From Poecilobothrus nobilitatus (taxonomy: Eukaryota > Arthropoda > Insecta > Diptera > Dolichopodidae): a stretch of 64,000 nucleotides of DNA. The DNA lies in NCBI GenBank assembly GCA_947095535.1, contig OX352774.1:219902965-219966964 (forward strand), read 5' to 3'. The notes under the pieces were generated by a model. The model saw only the letters and a program-made list of their open reading frames with translations, was not told the DNA's origin and did no database searches. Shown in pieces: positions 48,622 to 61,426 of the stretch (its first letter is position 1; every line of letters starts with the position of its first letter). The position numbers and the translations under genes are program-made.

Positions 48622-51600
48622 CATAAAGCAGTTTTTTGTTAAAGAGAAATGATCCCCTGTTTATAATCTGCATAACTAACTTGTATACTTAAAATTTATT
48701 TTGTTTGGTAAAAATTGAGTTTTGAATCACATTCTGTCTAATATTTCTTAATTTCCTACTAAAATCATTTTGAACCAAAATCAAATTTTTTATACTAATA
48801 ATCAATGGCACACCATTTGCTATATTTTATTTGTAAATCAAAAATATCTAAGTATCTACAATTTTATGTAACATTTTGATTTATAACTTTAGCTACAATT
48901 TAATTCATGCTCAGAAAGTTAAATTTAAAAAAACATATGGAGCGAAAAATAAAAAGAATTTTCTATGCTACATAGAAAAATATTTTGAATTTCTGAGTAA
49001 TTTTTTTTTTTCAGTTTTTTTATCAGTGAAATTTGATACAAAAAAAAAAAAATTTAAAAGAATTTGTGAAATTGATTAAAAAACAGAAAAAAAACATTTG
49101 GTATGTGTAATTTTTGGTTTGTTGTACTTTTGACTTTTTGTAAATTCTTCATTAAAATAACCATAGTATTTTTATTACTTTTGTTCTATCATTATTGAAA
49201 ACTATAAAAGTTTTGTTATTAATTGGGGTACTTAAAAACTTATACTATAAATAAGATGTTTATCTATACATTATAGATACATAAAAAATAATACTAATTT
49301 ATTTGTAATTTTTTAATAATCCTTTTCTTAAAAAAAAAATAAAAGTCCGTTTGTAATCAATTTTTTAAATTGTACTGCAGTTTAAATTACAAAAAGTTTA
49401 CATCAAAGAAAAATTTAGTTAATATTGATGTGAAATGTATAAAAGAATTATATTGAATCCTATTTAATTTAGGCATCTTTAAGACTAAAAAATGTTATAA
49501 TTATTAGTTGGAGACTCTGTGAATTTACGCCAAAATAAAATGAAAGCTCCAAAAAATTGAAGTAATAATTCATTATGAATTATAACGCCAAAATGTAAAT
49601 GAAAAAATGTCCGCTAAAAAAAAAATATATTATAACCCCAACAAAAATATTTTAAAGTATAAATATGAAGCAAAAATAAATTTATTAAATATAGAAAGGT
49701 TTACAAGCGGTTTCAAGCATTTCTTTTTAAAAAGAATACTAGAAAAAAGCAAGATATTACCTTTTTCCAGAAGTTTTACAAAAATTTTAAATATTTTTTT
49801 AAAGATTTCAAAGCGTAAAATCCTTATTTTGTAACTCACTATTCAATCCCTCCTCCTATTTAATAACAGTTTTCTCAAAACGAAAATTGATTAATTCGAA
49901 TTCAATGGAATGAAAGTTTTTGCATTATTTTACAATTTAAAAACAACCTTCAAAACAATTTTTTTTGAATGAAAATTTATAGCCCCAAAGTCAAAATGTA
50001 AATAGCCCTTTAATTGCCGCAAATTTGCACTACTTTTCATATGAAAAATTGACGCAAATTCCATATAAAAATTTGCGGACTTTATTTTTTTTTGGGCAAT
50101 AATTCGATGGGCATAAACGAGGCTGAGTCGTGGTAATTTTGATTTTAAAGATTTTGCTATATTACTGAAAGAAAAAAATTATATTAAACATTGGGATGCA
50201 ATAAGTTATTGGATTTTCGTTAAATTAGATAATTTAATACCTGTTCGCTTTAAAAATTGAAAAATATAAATTTTACTTTATACTATAGATACATTCTAAA
50301 AAGAAAATATACAGCTTCTAATTGTTTTTTTTTTAGTAATTTAAAACTTAGCTGAAATAAATTTCATTTTATTTTATTTTTATGTCTCATTGCTAACAAG
50401 CACTGTTAAATTTAATATTTGATTGGATAATATACTTTCTTTGTACCTATATGTTGTTTATATATTTATACATATGTACATATATATTTTTTTGTTTTTG
50501 AATTTTTATCAAAAAGAAATTTTTTTTGTAAAATTACAATTTAAATTATATTTGAATGATAAGTTTTGATTTGGAATATTTTACAATATAAAGAAATAAA
50601 GAATATCTATAGATATAAGTTCTAAGTATATATGTATATATAATTGGTCTAAAACAGGATAAATGTATTTTGTTGTGTGTGTGGATATATTTCTTATATA
50701 TTATATTATTATATAAAAAATTTAACATATTATTTCTTTTGTAATATGTTAAGAAGAATATATTGTTAATGGAAAGAAAAAATAAAAAATAAAAATAAAA
50801 ATAATAATTTATTACCCGAGGTCGAAAATTTTATTGCATGTGAAAGGAATATAATATATTATTTATATAATATAAAATTATTGTAAAAGAAGGAGAGAGT
50901 TAAAAAAAAAAAAAACTAAAAATGAGTTTTTTAATGTATTTATGATGGTATAAAACTTATATTTTTTTTTTGGTAATTGGTATAATTTGTTAACAAAATA
51001 TAAAAAAAAAAACAAAAAAAAAAAATTTAATATTTGAAAAATATAAAAAAATTTTAATAGAGAGTTTTTCTTTTATCTAATGATCTAATTTTAGATTTGT
51101 ATTAAATTTTTAAAGTTTAATTTTGTATCTGTTTATTTAACTTTATCTTATTGCATTCAAATTTATTATTAAACAGTTGAATATTTTTTAAATTTTAAAT
51201 TTAATATCAACTATATTTTCTTTTTTGGAACTAATATTTTAAATTTTTATGTTAATAGGATAAATTAGCAGTTAGTCTACATTTTATGATTATCTAGATT
51301 AGTTCTTTAACTATATAAATTAATTCTAAGTATTTTCGAATTATACTCGTTTAATTTTTTGATATTATTTATAGCTATTTTATATATTTTTGTCATTTAT
51401 TTTTATTAAAATTGTGTTGTAAGCTGTAACAAATAGCTCTAAGCTCATTTATATTTATTAAAATTGTATTGTAAGCTTTTTAAAAAGATTGCTTACTTTT
51501 TATTTCCAGGAATTTTATGGATCTAGAGCCATAAAAAGTTAAAATACTATGAGTTATTCTTAAACTATCAGCCACAAATAGGTATTATGAATAGTAAATT

Positions 51601-51810
51601 CATGAATGCATATAATAGGAAAATGGAAAATCATTAAGCAAAAACAAAAAAAAAACCTTGAACACTACTAAAGAAATCAAAGTAGAAAATGAATCTTTCG
51701 TTCAATAATGTTTTCAATGTTCAAATGTTCAATGATAATTCCGCTGAAAATAAGCTATTCTGATACTAAATATAGTATATATATAGTATTTACTAAATTT
51801 ATATATTTAT
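48622..51810. other. AT-rich gene-free stretch
   Basis: Overlapping sense/antisense ORFs at 49607-49839 are Lys/Phe/Ile-rich artefacts of AT composition. A short direct repeat (tattaaaattgt.ttgtaagct) occurs near 51404 and 51457. Nothing else supportable. Confidence 0.5.
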
Positions 51811-52873
51811 ACAGGGTGATGCCTAATTAATTACAATACTACATACCGTTGCATAAACTCTTATTAGTAGATAATTTTAAAGGCTAAGCTGAGTCTCTTC
51901 TTATAGTTTCCAAAATATGATGACTTAAATAAAATTTTTTTTTTTTTTTTGAGTTTTAATTAATTGGGATTGTTGTTTTTAATAGATTTATTCAAAATTT
52001 TTATTTTATAGCAAACCAATAGAAACCAGGGAATAGTTGTGGGTTTGAATAAATGAAGGCTGCAACAAAATTAAATTAAATCAGTCAGAGGATTAATAAA
52101 ATTTCAAACAAAGAATAAATTTTTTCATTACAGAATAAGAAGGACATTTTGTAAGATTTTTGTTGTTGTATTTGTTTATAATCAATAATGTTCAAAATTT
52201 ATTTTCAGAAAATTTTATCAATAATTGTAGGATAATTAAATTTTTCTTATTTCTATAAGATTATTTTTTTTTTCTTATCTCTAAACGAATAATTATTACT
52301 ATTACAGACTAACTTATCATAATTAATTTTCTTTTCAAGAAGAAAATAGAAAAAATTATACTAAAATTACAATCGTGATAAAATAAAAATCTTTCAATTA
52401 CCTATACGGTTTGGATACGGCCAATGAATAAAAAGTACAACAGCTTCCAAATTAAAAATGAACACCCAAAGATTAGAAATATTGTAAAATTTTGAAATTT
52501 TGAAATCTTACAACTTAATAAAAATAAACATTTTAACAAATTAAAATGTTAACATTTTATATCTTTGTAAGTCCGTAGTTTTAAAACGGTAAAAAGTAAA
52601 AAAATTAATAGATAATTATTAAAAGAAAATTTCTTAAGCTTTTGAATTCTTATAGAATTTTCATATATGATGTAGAAACGTAGTTATATTCCCATTTATT
52701 AAAACTAAAAAAAAAATTGTGAAATTTCATTAAAGTCCCTTTATATTAGAAACTAAAGCAGACTCAGTTTAGCCTCCATTTAAAAAAAAATCACCTATAC
52801 AGTATTATGAAAAATTATCATGGGAGTCTATGCAGCGGAACAGCAGTGTAATTAATTAGGAAACATCATCTAT
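51811..52873. mobile_element. 1.06-kb long-TIR element
   Basis: The left arm contains ggtgatgcctaattaattac, ccgttgcataaactc and ggctaagctgagtctcttct (51815-51905). The right arm, reversed, contains gatgatgtttcctaattaat, ccgctgcatagactc and ggctaaactgagtctgcttt (52750-52873). Block order is conserved over at least 100 bp, so this is a real inverted repeat. The interior has no transposase ORF. The left end starts acagggtg, a terminus common among insect DNA transposons. Part of the right arm resembles 54620-54660. Confidence 0.75.
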
Positions 52874-54460
52874 ATATTAGTCTTTAAACCTAAATTTTGG
52901 ATTAAGTTTGAATGAAAGTGCATTCAAGTGATGTTTATATGAAGCGGAAAAATCCTTATGTTGATTTGTATAGTATCGGTGTCCTAAATTATAATTAAAT
53001 TCTTATAGTTGTATGGTATATTTAAAATATTTCAAAAACAAAAATCATGTATTTTTTATATCTATTTTAATTAATATAATAATATATTATACTTGTTTTA
53101 ATTAATTGATAAAATTTAATAAAATTCATAATTTAATCGTGACCTTTTCTTATAAGAATATAAAAAAAAAAAAAAAATTTTCAATTTTAATTTTCCTTTT
53201 CCTTTTTTTTTTCCATTTAAAATTATACCAAAGATTATACCAAGAATTACAATCATAAATTAAAAAAAAATCAGAACAGTAATACAAAATACAAGTAAAA
53301 TTTAACATTGATATTTAAAAAGTTAATGGCTTTTAACTTGAAATAAATATAAAATTTCATTATGGTTATTAGCCATATTAAATCTTATGAAAATTAAATG
53401 AAAAAAATAAAAAAAAAGCACAAAGAAAAGAAGAACAAAAAACAAAATGGATGAATGATAACAAATTACTTTATTATAGTTATACATAAATAGTATTTTT
53501 ATAAGAAAAAAAAAAAAAAAAAAAAATTTTTTTAAAAAATTCCAAAACCATTAATAAGTATATATATGTACATAACATTTACCACAGTTACATTTTACAA
53601 AAACCATATAACTAATTTTTTAATCCTTTATAAACACCATTTTAAGATGCACGTTTTATTCGCCTAATGACACTAAAGGTACTTGTAAAATGTAATATTG
53701 GATTTAATTTATTAAATGTACAACATTAATATCAAAAAATTTTACCATTTACAATATGAGAAAATTATGAACATTAATAAAAAGTAATAAATTATAAAAA
53801 CAAAAAAAAAAAAAAAATTTATTTGTAGTTGGTTCATGTAATTTTATATACCTACTTATATTCGGATGACTACACAAACAAAAAAAAAAAAATGATAAAT
53901 TAATATATAACATTCCGTTCAAGCTTTTTAGATATACATATATCTTTAAACGTTGAATTGTTAGCTATGTATTAAATTTACACTCTATAGATTTTCAAAT
54001 TTTTAATAGCTGATAACACTAACAAATAATAGAAGTATATGCCAAGTATATTTAAAAACATTATTAGCTACAATATTTCTTCATATTTAAGCGAAATATA
54101 AGATTCTGACCATGGAAACTCCTTTGTTCACCTTTTTATTAATAATCTAATTTTAAATTAACTCTATATTAATTATATAATATTGTAGTGTTGCCTAATA
54201 AGTTATAGTTTTTGATCAAAATAAATTCCTTAAAACATTTTTCCAAACAATTAGTATTAACTTATTAAGTAATTTATATACGAAACAAATAGGATTATGT
54301 TCTGTTAAATAAGATTATGTTCTGTGTCTGTCAAATCTAGCTAATGTATATTTCTTAACGATAAGCTATCCTTTTAAATGTTTATTAAAATTATGTATTA
54401 CACTTACGAATATATGTATATTAAAATTATAAAGTTGGCAGTTAAAATAATTATTTTCGT
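52874..54460. other. AT-rich gene-free stretch
   Basis: Only low-complexity DNA and long A runs (for example at 53506-53526) are visible. No gene or RNA supported. Confidence 0.55.
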
Positions 54461-54469
54461 CAGCGTTCA

Positions 54470-54670
54470 AAACCCTAATCCAGGTTATATTATTCAATTA
54501 GTAATTTATATCGTATTTTGTAACGTAATATAAAATAAATAATTTTTGTATCAGATAATAGATGGCGAACAAGTATAGTATTTATGTTTTATAATCTTAT
54601 ACAATAACTATACAGCGGAGTAATAGCGGAACATAACAATTAATTAAGAAACATGAGCTTAATATGAATA
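54470..54670 (+). repeat. dispersed repeat related to family 3
   Basis: Shares gataatagatggc, then an aagtatagtatttatgtttt-type block and a gcggagtaatagcgg / acaattaattaagaaaca end with 56560-56740 and with the right arm of the 51811-52873 element. Boundaries are unclear. It may be a composite of two elements. Confidence 0.45.
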
Positions 54671-56559
54671 ATAAACGATTTAGATACCCTAAGCAATCTG
54701 TGAGTGCAATCTATACGGTATAACTGAAAAGGAAAATAAAAGTATAATTTTTTCTTACGATTTAACTGTTCTGATCTATATATAGAGTTTAAAATAACTT
54801 TTTTTTTTTTTAATAGCAAACAAACTGATAAGGTGTGTTATAAATGGAATTTCAATCTAAAAAGATCTATATATTAAAAACTTTTTTCTAAACTTTTGTG
54901 ACGTAAATAATTTGAGTACTGGGAAATTTTATGACTTTTCTCCACTTATGAAGGATAAATGTGTGATATTTTTTTTTTTTTTGTTTTTTAGTAATTATAA
55001 AAAAAAAAAACTAAAAATTCTCAAATGAATACATTAGATATCCTTAATGAATCCTTATTTTCATTATAACATATATACATATATATAATATTATTAAATA
55101 TTTGATATAACTATGTATTATTAGTTGAGAAGATTTTTTTTTTTTATATTAATGATTCTTAAAATTATTAAATTTTTTTTTTTTTTTGTTTTTACTGTTA
55201 AATGATAACTGTTATTTACTGTTTAATAACTTTAAAAATTTGGTTTTATTTTCAAAATATTAATGAAAAACATTTCACTTTTTAATAAAGGTATCCCATT
55301 CCTTAACGATTTTATAAAGAAAAGTTATATATGATTCTGTGTCAGTTACTATGCGATTGTCCCGTATTATAGTAAGTAAATTAAGATAAGTAATATACAT
55401 TTTGATAGGGGAATGACGAATGATTCTTTAACCTTCATCTATAAATGTAATTTTTTAAAAATATGTTATAAAAAAAAAAAAAACCAATTTACCAATGAAT
55501 GAATAATATTGTTGACATACAATTTAAGTTTAATTATGAACTTTTTATATTATTATATTACATTAAAAATTACTAATTATTTTTTTTTTGAAATATAACT
55601 TTATTAAATTTAAATGAAATTGGATTGCAATTTGAATTTTGAATTTGGGTCAAATTTAAAAAGTTTTGTTTTTTAAGTTTCTTAGGGGATATTTTAGAGA
55701 GTGGTTTTTGAAGGAGTTTTGGAGTTTTTCTTCGCATTTTTCACTTAAAAGGATAAAGATACTTTAAGTGATTTTTTTTTTAAACTAATAGAAAAAAAAT
55801 TTTTTTATTTAATAGAACGTGAATAGATTCCTATTATAGTTTTGTATGTAGTTCTATTATTACTGTAATTTTTTTCATAAATTGAAAATGGTAATTTTTT
55901 TTTTGCAGGGTAATCCTGGTAATATTAATAAATTAAAATAAACATTCTTATGTAAAATTTATAAGAAACCATAGCTTTAAATTTAAGCTTTTAAAAATCT
56001 GGTTTTAAATTAATTTATTTCGTGACTTTTCAGTTTCTTTATAATTCTTCGCTTTTTGTGTATTTTATAGATACTGAATATATTTTACATTGAAATTGTA
56101 GCGATTTGTAAATTGAAACATTAAAACATTTATAAATTGAAAATGTTTATTTAATTTTAAAGAAACACCTACTAAAATGTTGAAAAGAATAAATACCGAT
56201 TTGTATAATTATTATAAAAATGATTTTCTATTAAATATATTGGGTAAAATCTTAACATTTTAAAATTGAGCCATAAAATTTAAAATATTATAATAAATAA
56301 TTACATTTTTTTCTATATGCGATTTAAAAATCAATGAAAAATTGATGCCTTCCTTTTAAATGAAAATTATTTTAAAAATTTTTTTTCTCCTCCTAACCCG
56401 TCGAAAAAATCATAATAAATTGGACAAGGGTATACAACAAAAAGAGAATAATTAATTTTCAATATTTTCTAAAGAATTTGCAACAATTGGATCTGAGTTT
56501 TTAAATTTTTGTCAATACTTCAATTTTCGCTAATAAATGAAGTGAATTAAAATATTCAA
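54671..56559. other. AT-rich gene-free stretch
   Basis: No coding region, RNA or transposon end recognised. Poly-T and poly-A tracts are frequent. Confidence 0.55.
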
Positions 56560-56740
56560 ATACATTTTTAAGCTGGGTCATATAGAAATAAAATATTAAG
56601 TATAATATAACATAATAAAAAATTATTCTTGTACTAGATAATAGATGGCAGACAAATAAAAATATTTATTTGCGCTTTAGCCGAGTATAATACAGCTACA
56701 GGCGAGTAATTAACGGCTTAATCAAACTTTAATGATTCCA
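56560..56740 (+). repeat. dispersed repeat (family 3), second copy
   Basis: Starts aagctgggtcatatagaaat and continues with acataataaaaaattattc, tagataatagatggcagac and ctacaggcgagtaattaac. Its reverse complement matches 43700-43985 block by block. Confidence 0.6.
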
Positions 56741-56851
56741 GAAACTAAAGCTTAGTTATTAATAATAATTCTTTATATAGGAGAGGAAAGAAGAAAAAAG
56801 CAAAAATTATCATTTAATAAGTAACAGTGAAATATAAAATTTTGCTGGTTA

Positions 56852-57239
56852 AAGCTAATTTTCATGGAAAAATTTCATCCGATATCGGATATTTAGAAAA
56901 AGTAAAATATACTTAATACTACTTAATACTTAATACCAATAGGAAAGAGGGAGAAAAATAATGAATTCAAATGTCATGTATTCATAAGAATGTTAGTAGT
57001 GTACCCAATTTTTTTGTGTACATACACATTTTTTACGTATGTATTAAAAATTTCGGAGATAATTATAGAAAATTTAACTTCAGCGAGCTAAATTTCATCC
57101 GATTTTATGGCATATCTCCGATATTATCTGAACGCTTGTACAATTTTATTGTTAATTCGTTCGATATTTTAGTGTTTTTTCTCTGTCACACAAGTAGTGT
57201 TTTTGTATCTTCTGCCTATGCTTTAACAAATATCGCCGA
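56852..57239. mobile_element. 400-bp MITE, copy 2, right end lost
   Basis: Colinear with 40002-40401 at high similarity, including aatttcatccgatatcgga, ggaaagagggagaaaaataa, tccgatattatctgaacgct and cacaagtagtgtttttgtat. The left end follows TTA (56849-56851) and reads aagctaatttt. Homology ends at tatcgccga near 57239, just before the expected right inverted repeat. The ORF at 56971-57273 is inside this element and is not a gene. Confidence 0.85.
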
Positions 57240-57872
57240 CAACAGTTTTTACTGGTTAGAAGAACTAAAATAATTATACCGAATTGCATAAAATATGACT
57301 TATAGCTAAATATAATTAATAGAATGAATTCAAAAAGTGTACACCCACAGTAATAAAAATATATCTAAGAAAAATAAAAGATTCAAGGTTAAAAAAAGAA
57401 AATTAGTTAATGAATTCAAAAATATAGAAATATTTTCTTTTATAAAAATAATACATTTTTATCTAAATGATGAAATAAAAAAATTTATCTATTTTGAATC
57501 TATTTTTTTTTTTTAAGTAAAAACCACTTATAAGCGGTTTACGAATAAAATTATACAGAAATTTTAACAAAATACCTAATTACTAAAAACATATTTTATA
57601 AAAATAAAAAAATAAATTTTAGAATTTAAGAATTTTTTTTTTTTTTTATTAAAACTAACCTTGGAATAATTTTTTCAACTTTCATGTTTTATAAAACATA
57701 TCATTTATAAATTTTTATAACATAAAAAATTATACATTTTTTTTTTGTTTTCATTTTAATTTTGAATTTAAAGTAAAAATACCCACATTTTGTTTATGTT
57801 TATATATGTTTCTAGAACTATATTTAAAAGCACAATGAACTAAATTTTTTACTTATTTTCCTATATATCCTA

Positions 57873-57905
57873 CAATCCTACATACATATATAGGATTGTA
57901 GTATT
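57873..57905. repeat. short perfect hairpin
   Basis: ctacaatccta and taggattgtag form an 11-bp perfect stem around a catacatata loop. Too short for classification. Confidence 0.6.
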
Positions 57906-58429
57906 TATATAAAATAGAATATAAAAATTTCCTATTCATTGATTCCCATTTCATTAAATATACGCGCGCCTTTTGAATATGACAATTTAACAATAGAAAT
58001 TTATATATATGTATATATAAGTATTATATAATATGTATAAGTATTTATTTTATATCATATAAATATGCATTCACTTTCAGATTTCAAAATCAACCTTTAA
58101 AAAGCAATAAAAAAAAAAATAATAGAAAAAATTAGAAAAAAATTAACTAAACTGACAAAAAACCATGGTATATTGTGATTTTTTTCCATTAATAATACTT
58201 AAAATTTTTTACAAAACAACGATATACAAGTAAACGACCTAAATTTTTTTTTTTAAAGTAGGTATATCTACTATAAAAATTATAGAAATTGTTTTTACTC
58301 CTCCATTTTTGTATTTAATACAAATTTGTATATGCATACAAATGTATAAATGTATATGCAATTGTTCAGTTTTAGCCAGATAATTAGATACGAAAAAAAA
58401 CCGTTATTACATATAAATTTATTCCTACC

Positions 58430-58540
58430 TTTTTTCCAACTTTTGAGGACTGTAACTCTTTTTCCAATTTTTGAGGACTATTAAATCTACAACAGCCATT
58501 TCCCACTTTTGAGATCTGTAACTCTACAATAGAAAGAAAA
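58430..58540. repeat. short tandem repeat, three diverged units
   Basis: Three variants of ccaacttttgaggactgtaa run in a row (near 58437, 58464 and 58502). Units of about 27-38 bp; no coding reading. Confidence 0.65.
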
Positions 58541-60130
58541 TAGGTAAAAAAAATTATTTTACAACCGGTTCCTCTTTATGATAATTATTCACGTCTGTTG
58601 TACAAATTTTATTTCTTCACCTAAAACTGTGTAAAAGTTTTGTAAACAGAGAGACAGACGGAAGGACAGCGTTAAACTAATAAGTAGATTTTTCAATAAT
58701 AAAATGAAAATAATGACATTTCAATTTTGATTTTAATTTTTGTTTTGTTTTGTGATTATAGAGTTCAAGAACCGACCATTTATCAATTACATAACCAAAT
58801 TTTAACTTCTTTTATCTAAAGATTGTAAAATACCGTTTTTAATGATAATTAAGTATTGGTGGAAAATTGAATTTCGTATTATTTTTTTAATGGTTTTTTT
58901 GTTATCGGAAAAGTTTTTGGGCTATCTAATCTGACATCTTGGCATCTTAATCTGACTATTTGCAAAGAGAAAAAAGGTTCATATAAAAGTGGAAAAATTA
59001 TTATTTATATGTATATACTGACTATTATCGCAAGAATGAACAATATTTCAGGCTAAAGTACTTAATAATGTGATTTAAATAACAAAACAGGCTTTTAAGC
59101 TATAATACCCGCAAAGTGTTTTATTACAGCTGAAGTTAAAAAGAGCTTTTCTGAACATGTCTATTTTATCAAGTGAAGAAGTATCAAAACATTCGGATAC
59201 TTCGATTTTTTAAAATTTTGGTTTCATATTAAGGATTTTTCTTTTCTTTAGGTCCTGCGCTTGATTTGCTTGAAATTTTACATAACGCTACCCAGTGACG
59301 TCACCTATATTTCATAGAACATGACTTTGATCGGCAATGTCATTTAAAGGTTAAATTGATTATTTTACTATTGCTATTACACAAGATTATATTGTAGCCT
59401 AAAAATCAATGTTCGTTATTTTATAAATACAAAATATACTTAAGAACAAAAGTTTTTTCTTTGGGTTTCTAATTATCTGACCATAACTGTATGTTGTATA
59501 CATTAAATGTGTATCTATATAATATAACATTTCAGGATTTATTTCGCCAGGAAATGATACAAAATATAGGAAATACAAATAAATATATTATGTATATACG
59601 ATTTAATGTATGTATATAAAAATAAGTAACGTATATATAGAAAAAATCATGATATTATTATGTAAACTCCCATCACAATTAAATTTACAAAATGTAGAGA
59701 AGATATTTTTTTTTACAAAAACAAAAATAAAAAAAAAATCAAAATGAAATAAATAAAAAATTAAAAACCGAAAAAAGGACAATTCTTTAGAGAGCCTTAT
59801 TATGGCTTTACATTTACTTATCCCATACAATTTCGTAACTTACTAATTCAAATTTTTGGTTACATTTAAAATTTTTTAATATCGAAAATATACTATTTAT
59901 TATTTTTTTAAATATTCTAAATATTCTTAATTCGTTTACATAAAAGGTTTTATTAATATTTTAAAAATACTCACAACCTCCCAATGGTATTGGGAGTATA
60001 ACACACCAGCATGCTTATCAAAGTCTGAAACAAAGCATATAGAATATATAATCAAGATTATAATTTTTAATTACACATCTATTAACAAGAAAATCTATCT
60101 ATTAATAGGAAGAATAACTGGGTCGTATTG

Positions 60131-60308
60131 CACCAACCACTTATCACTATTCAAATAATCAGATAATAATTTTTTTGATAAGTTTTTGTTGCATCAAAAC
60201 CATCCATATTTGGTAATAACTTAATAAAGTTTTGATTACTAAAAAACACACACTTATCAATATAAAAATTATTGTTTGATTATTTTATTAGTGATAAGTG
60301 GTTGGTGG
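60131..60308. mobile_element. foldback MITE, about 180 bp
   Basis: Left arm caccaaccacttatcacta, then aaataatcagataataat and gataagt. Right arm in reverse complement reads ccaccaaccacttatcacta, then aaataatcaaacaataat and gataagt. The arms are about 55 bp each with few mismatches and a loop of about 70 bp. No ORF. Flanking bases (tattg / atgtaat) show no clear target duplication. Confidence 0.8.
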
Positions 60309-61389
60309 ATGTAATAGGGAGCTACTGTAATAATATAACAAAATTCGAAAGGAGAAAAGAAAAGCGTCGGTATATACTGAAAAAAAACCCAAAATCAAGT
60401 GAAATAAAACTAAAATAAGCACAAAATAAATTGAAAGGGGTTGCTCGTATGTAATGGCTGTTCTTTAAAATAGTAATAGATATAATAGCATTCCAAATTC
60501 TGATGATCGGGGGACTTGTGTTATGGATTGGAATTTGTCTTTTCATTTATTTTCTCTCTGAATTGATCAGTTTTTTAAACATTTTTTTTTATCATCTTCT
60601 TCTATATACAGTCAGACAATTAAGTTTTAAGTTTTAGTTTTTGTATATATGATTAATTTGGGGTTTCGGGTTTTCTTTTAGACAATTTGGTATTAGGATG
60701 ACTAAACAAAAAGTAACATTTGTTATTTTCTTGTAGTTAATTAGAAATCATTTAATTTATTTGGTTTTTTCATATAATTTTGAATGTAAAGAAAAAATAT
60801 ATTTCATATAATCATCTTTTAATTATTTTCTATTTAAATATTGTTATCTCTTACTCTATTTTTCTATCTCTTTTTCTTTTTTTTTTGTAACAAAGAAAAG
60901 AAAAATTTGTTTTTTTTTTCGGTGTATATTATGACAATCTAGTATAGCGGCTCTTAGTTTAGGTTATATATAGGAGCCACAATACTAAATTGTATTTTTC
61001 GGTATGAATATTATGTATATGTATACATTAACATTCATACATATATATATTATATTTTACTCCTGTACTTAAAATTACTGTTATTTCTTTATACCTATAT
61101 AAAATGTATATATATATTATTAATTCAATGTTATATAGCATATTCGTTATAAAATAAAATGTATGTATGAATGTATACAGTATAGTAGGTACGTGGTACA
61201 AGGATATGAAATGTAGGAGTAGTTTGATGAATGAGTAAAATTCTTCTTTTTTATTTTTAATGCGCCAAAGTGCTATAATTAATGAGAAAAATGTTTCAGT
61301 GCCATAAACTTTATATTTTAATATGTACGTATATAAATATACATTTATGTATGTATATATTATATACTTATAAAAATATAGTATATAAT

Positions 61390-61426
<37 letters not shown>

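Larger units (their letters stand above)
57240..60130. other. AT-rich gene-free stretch
   Basis: Nothing coding is recognised. The region includes a perfect short hairpin at 57873-57905 and a tandem repeat at 58430-58540. A block agagagacagacggaaggac near 58650 resembles the purine-rich stretches often seen in LINE sequences, but no ORF supports that. Confidence 0.5.

Noticed and set aside
49607..49839. Overlapping sense and antisense ORFs of about 70 residues
   Set aside because: Lys/Phe/Ile-rich, as expected from AT-rich sequence; no start context, no splice sites and no recognisable domain.
56971..57273. 100-residue ORF
   Set aside because: Lies inside MITE copy 2; the same region of copy 1 does not preserve the frame and there is no protein-like pattern.
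60322..60546. 74-residue minus-strand ORF in a slightly less AT-rich patch
   Set aside because: No family resemblance and no flanking exon structure; could be UTR but unsupported.
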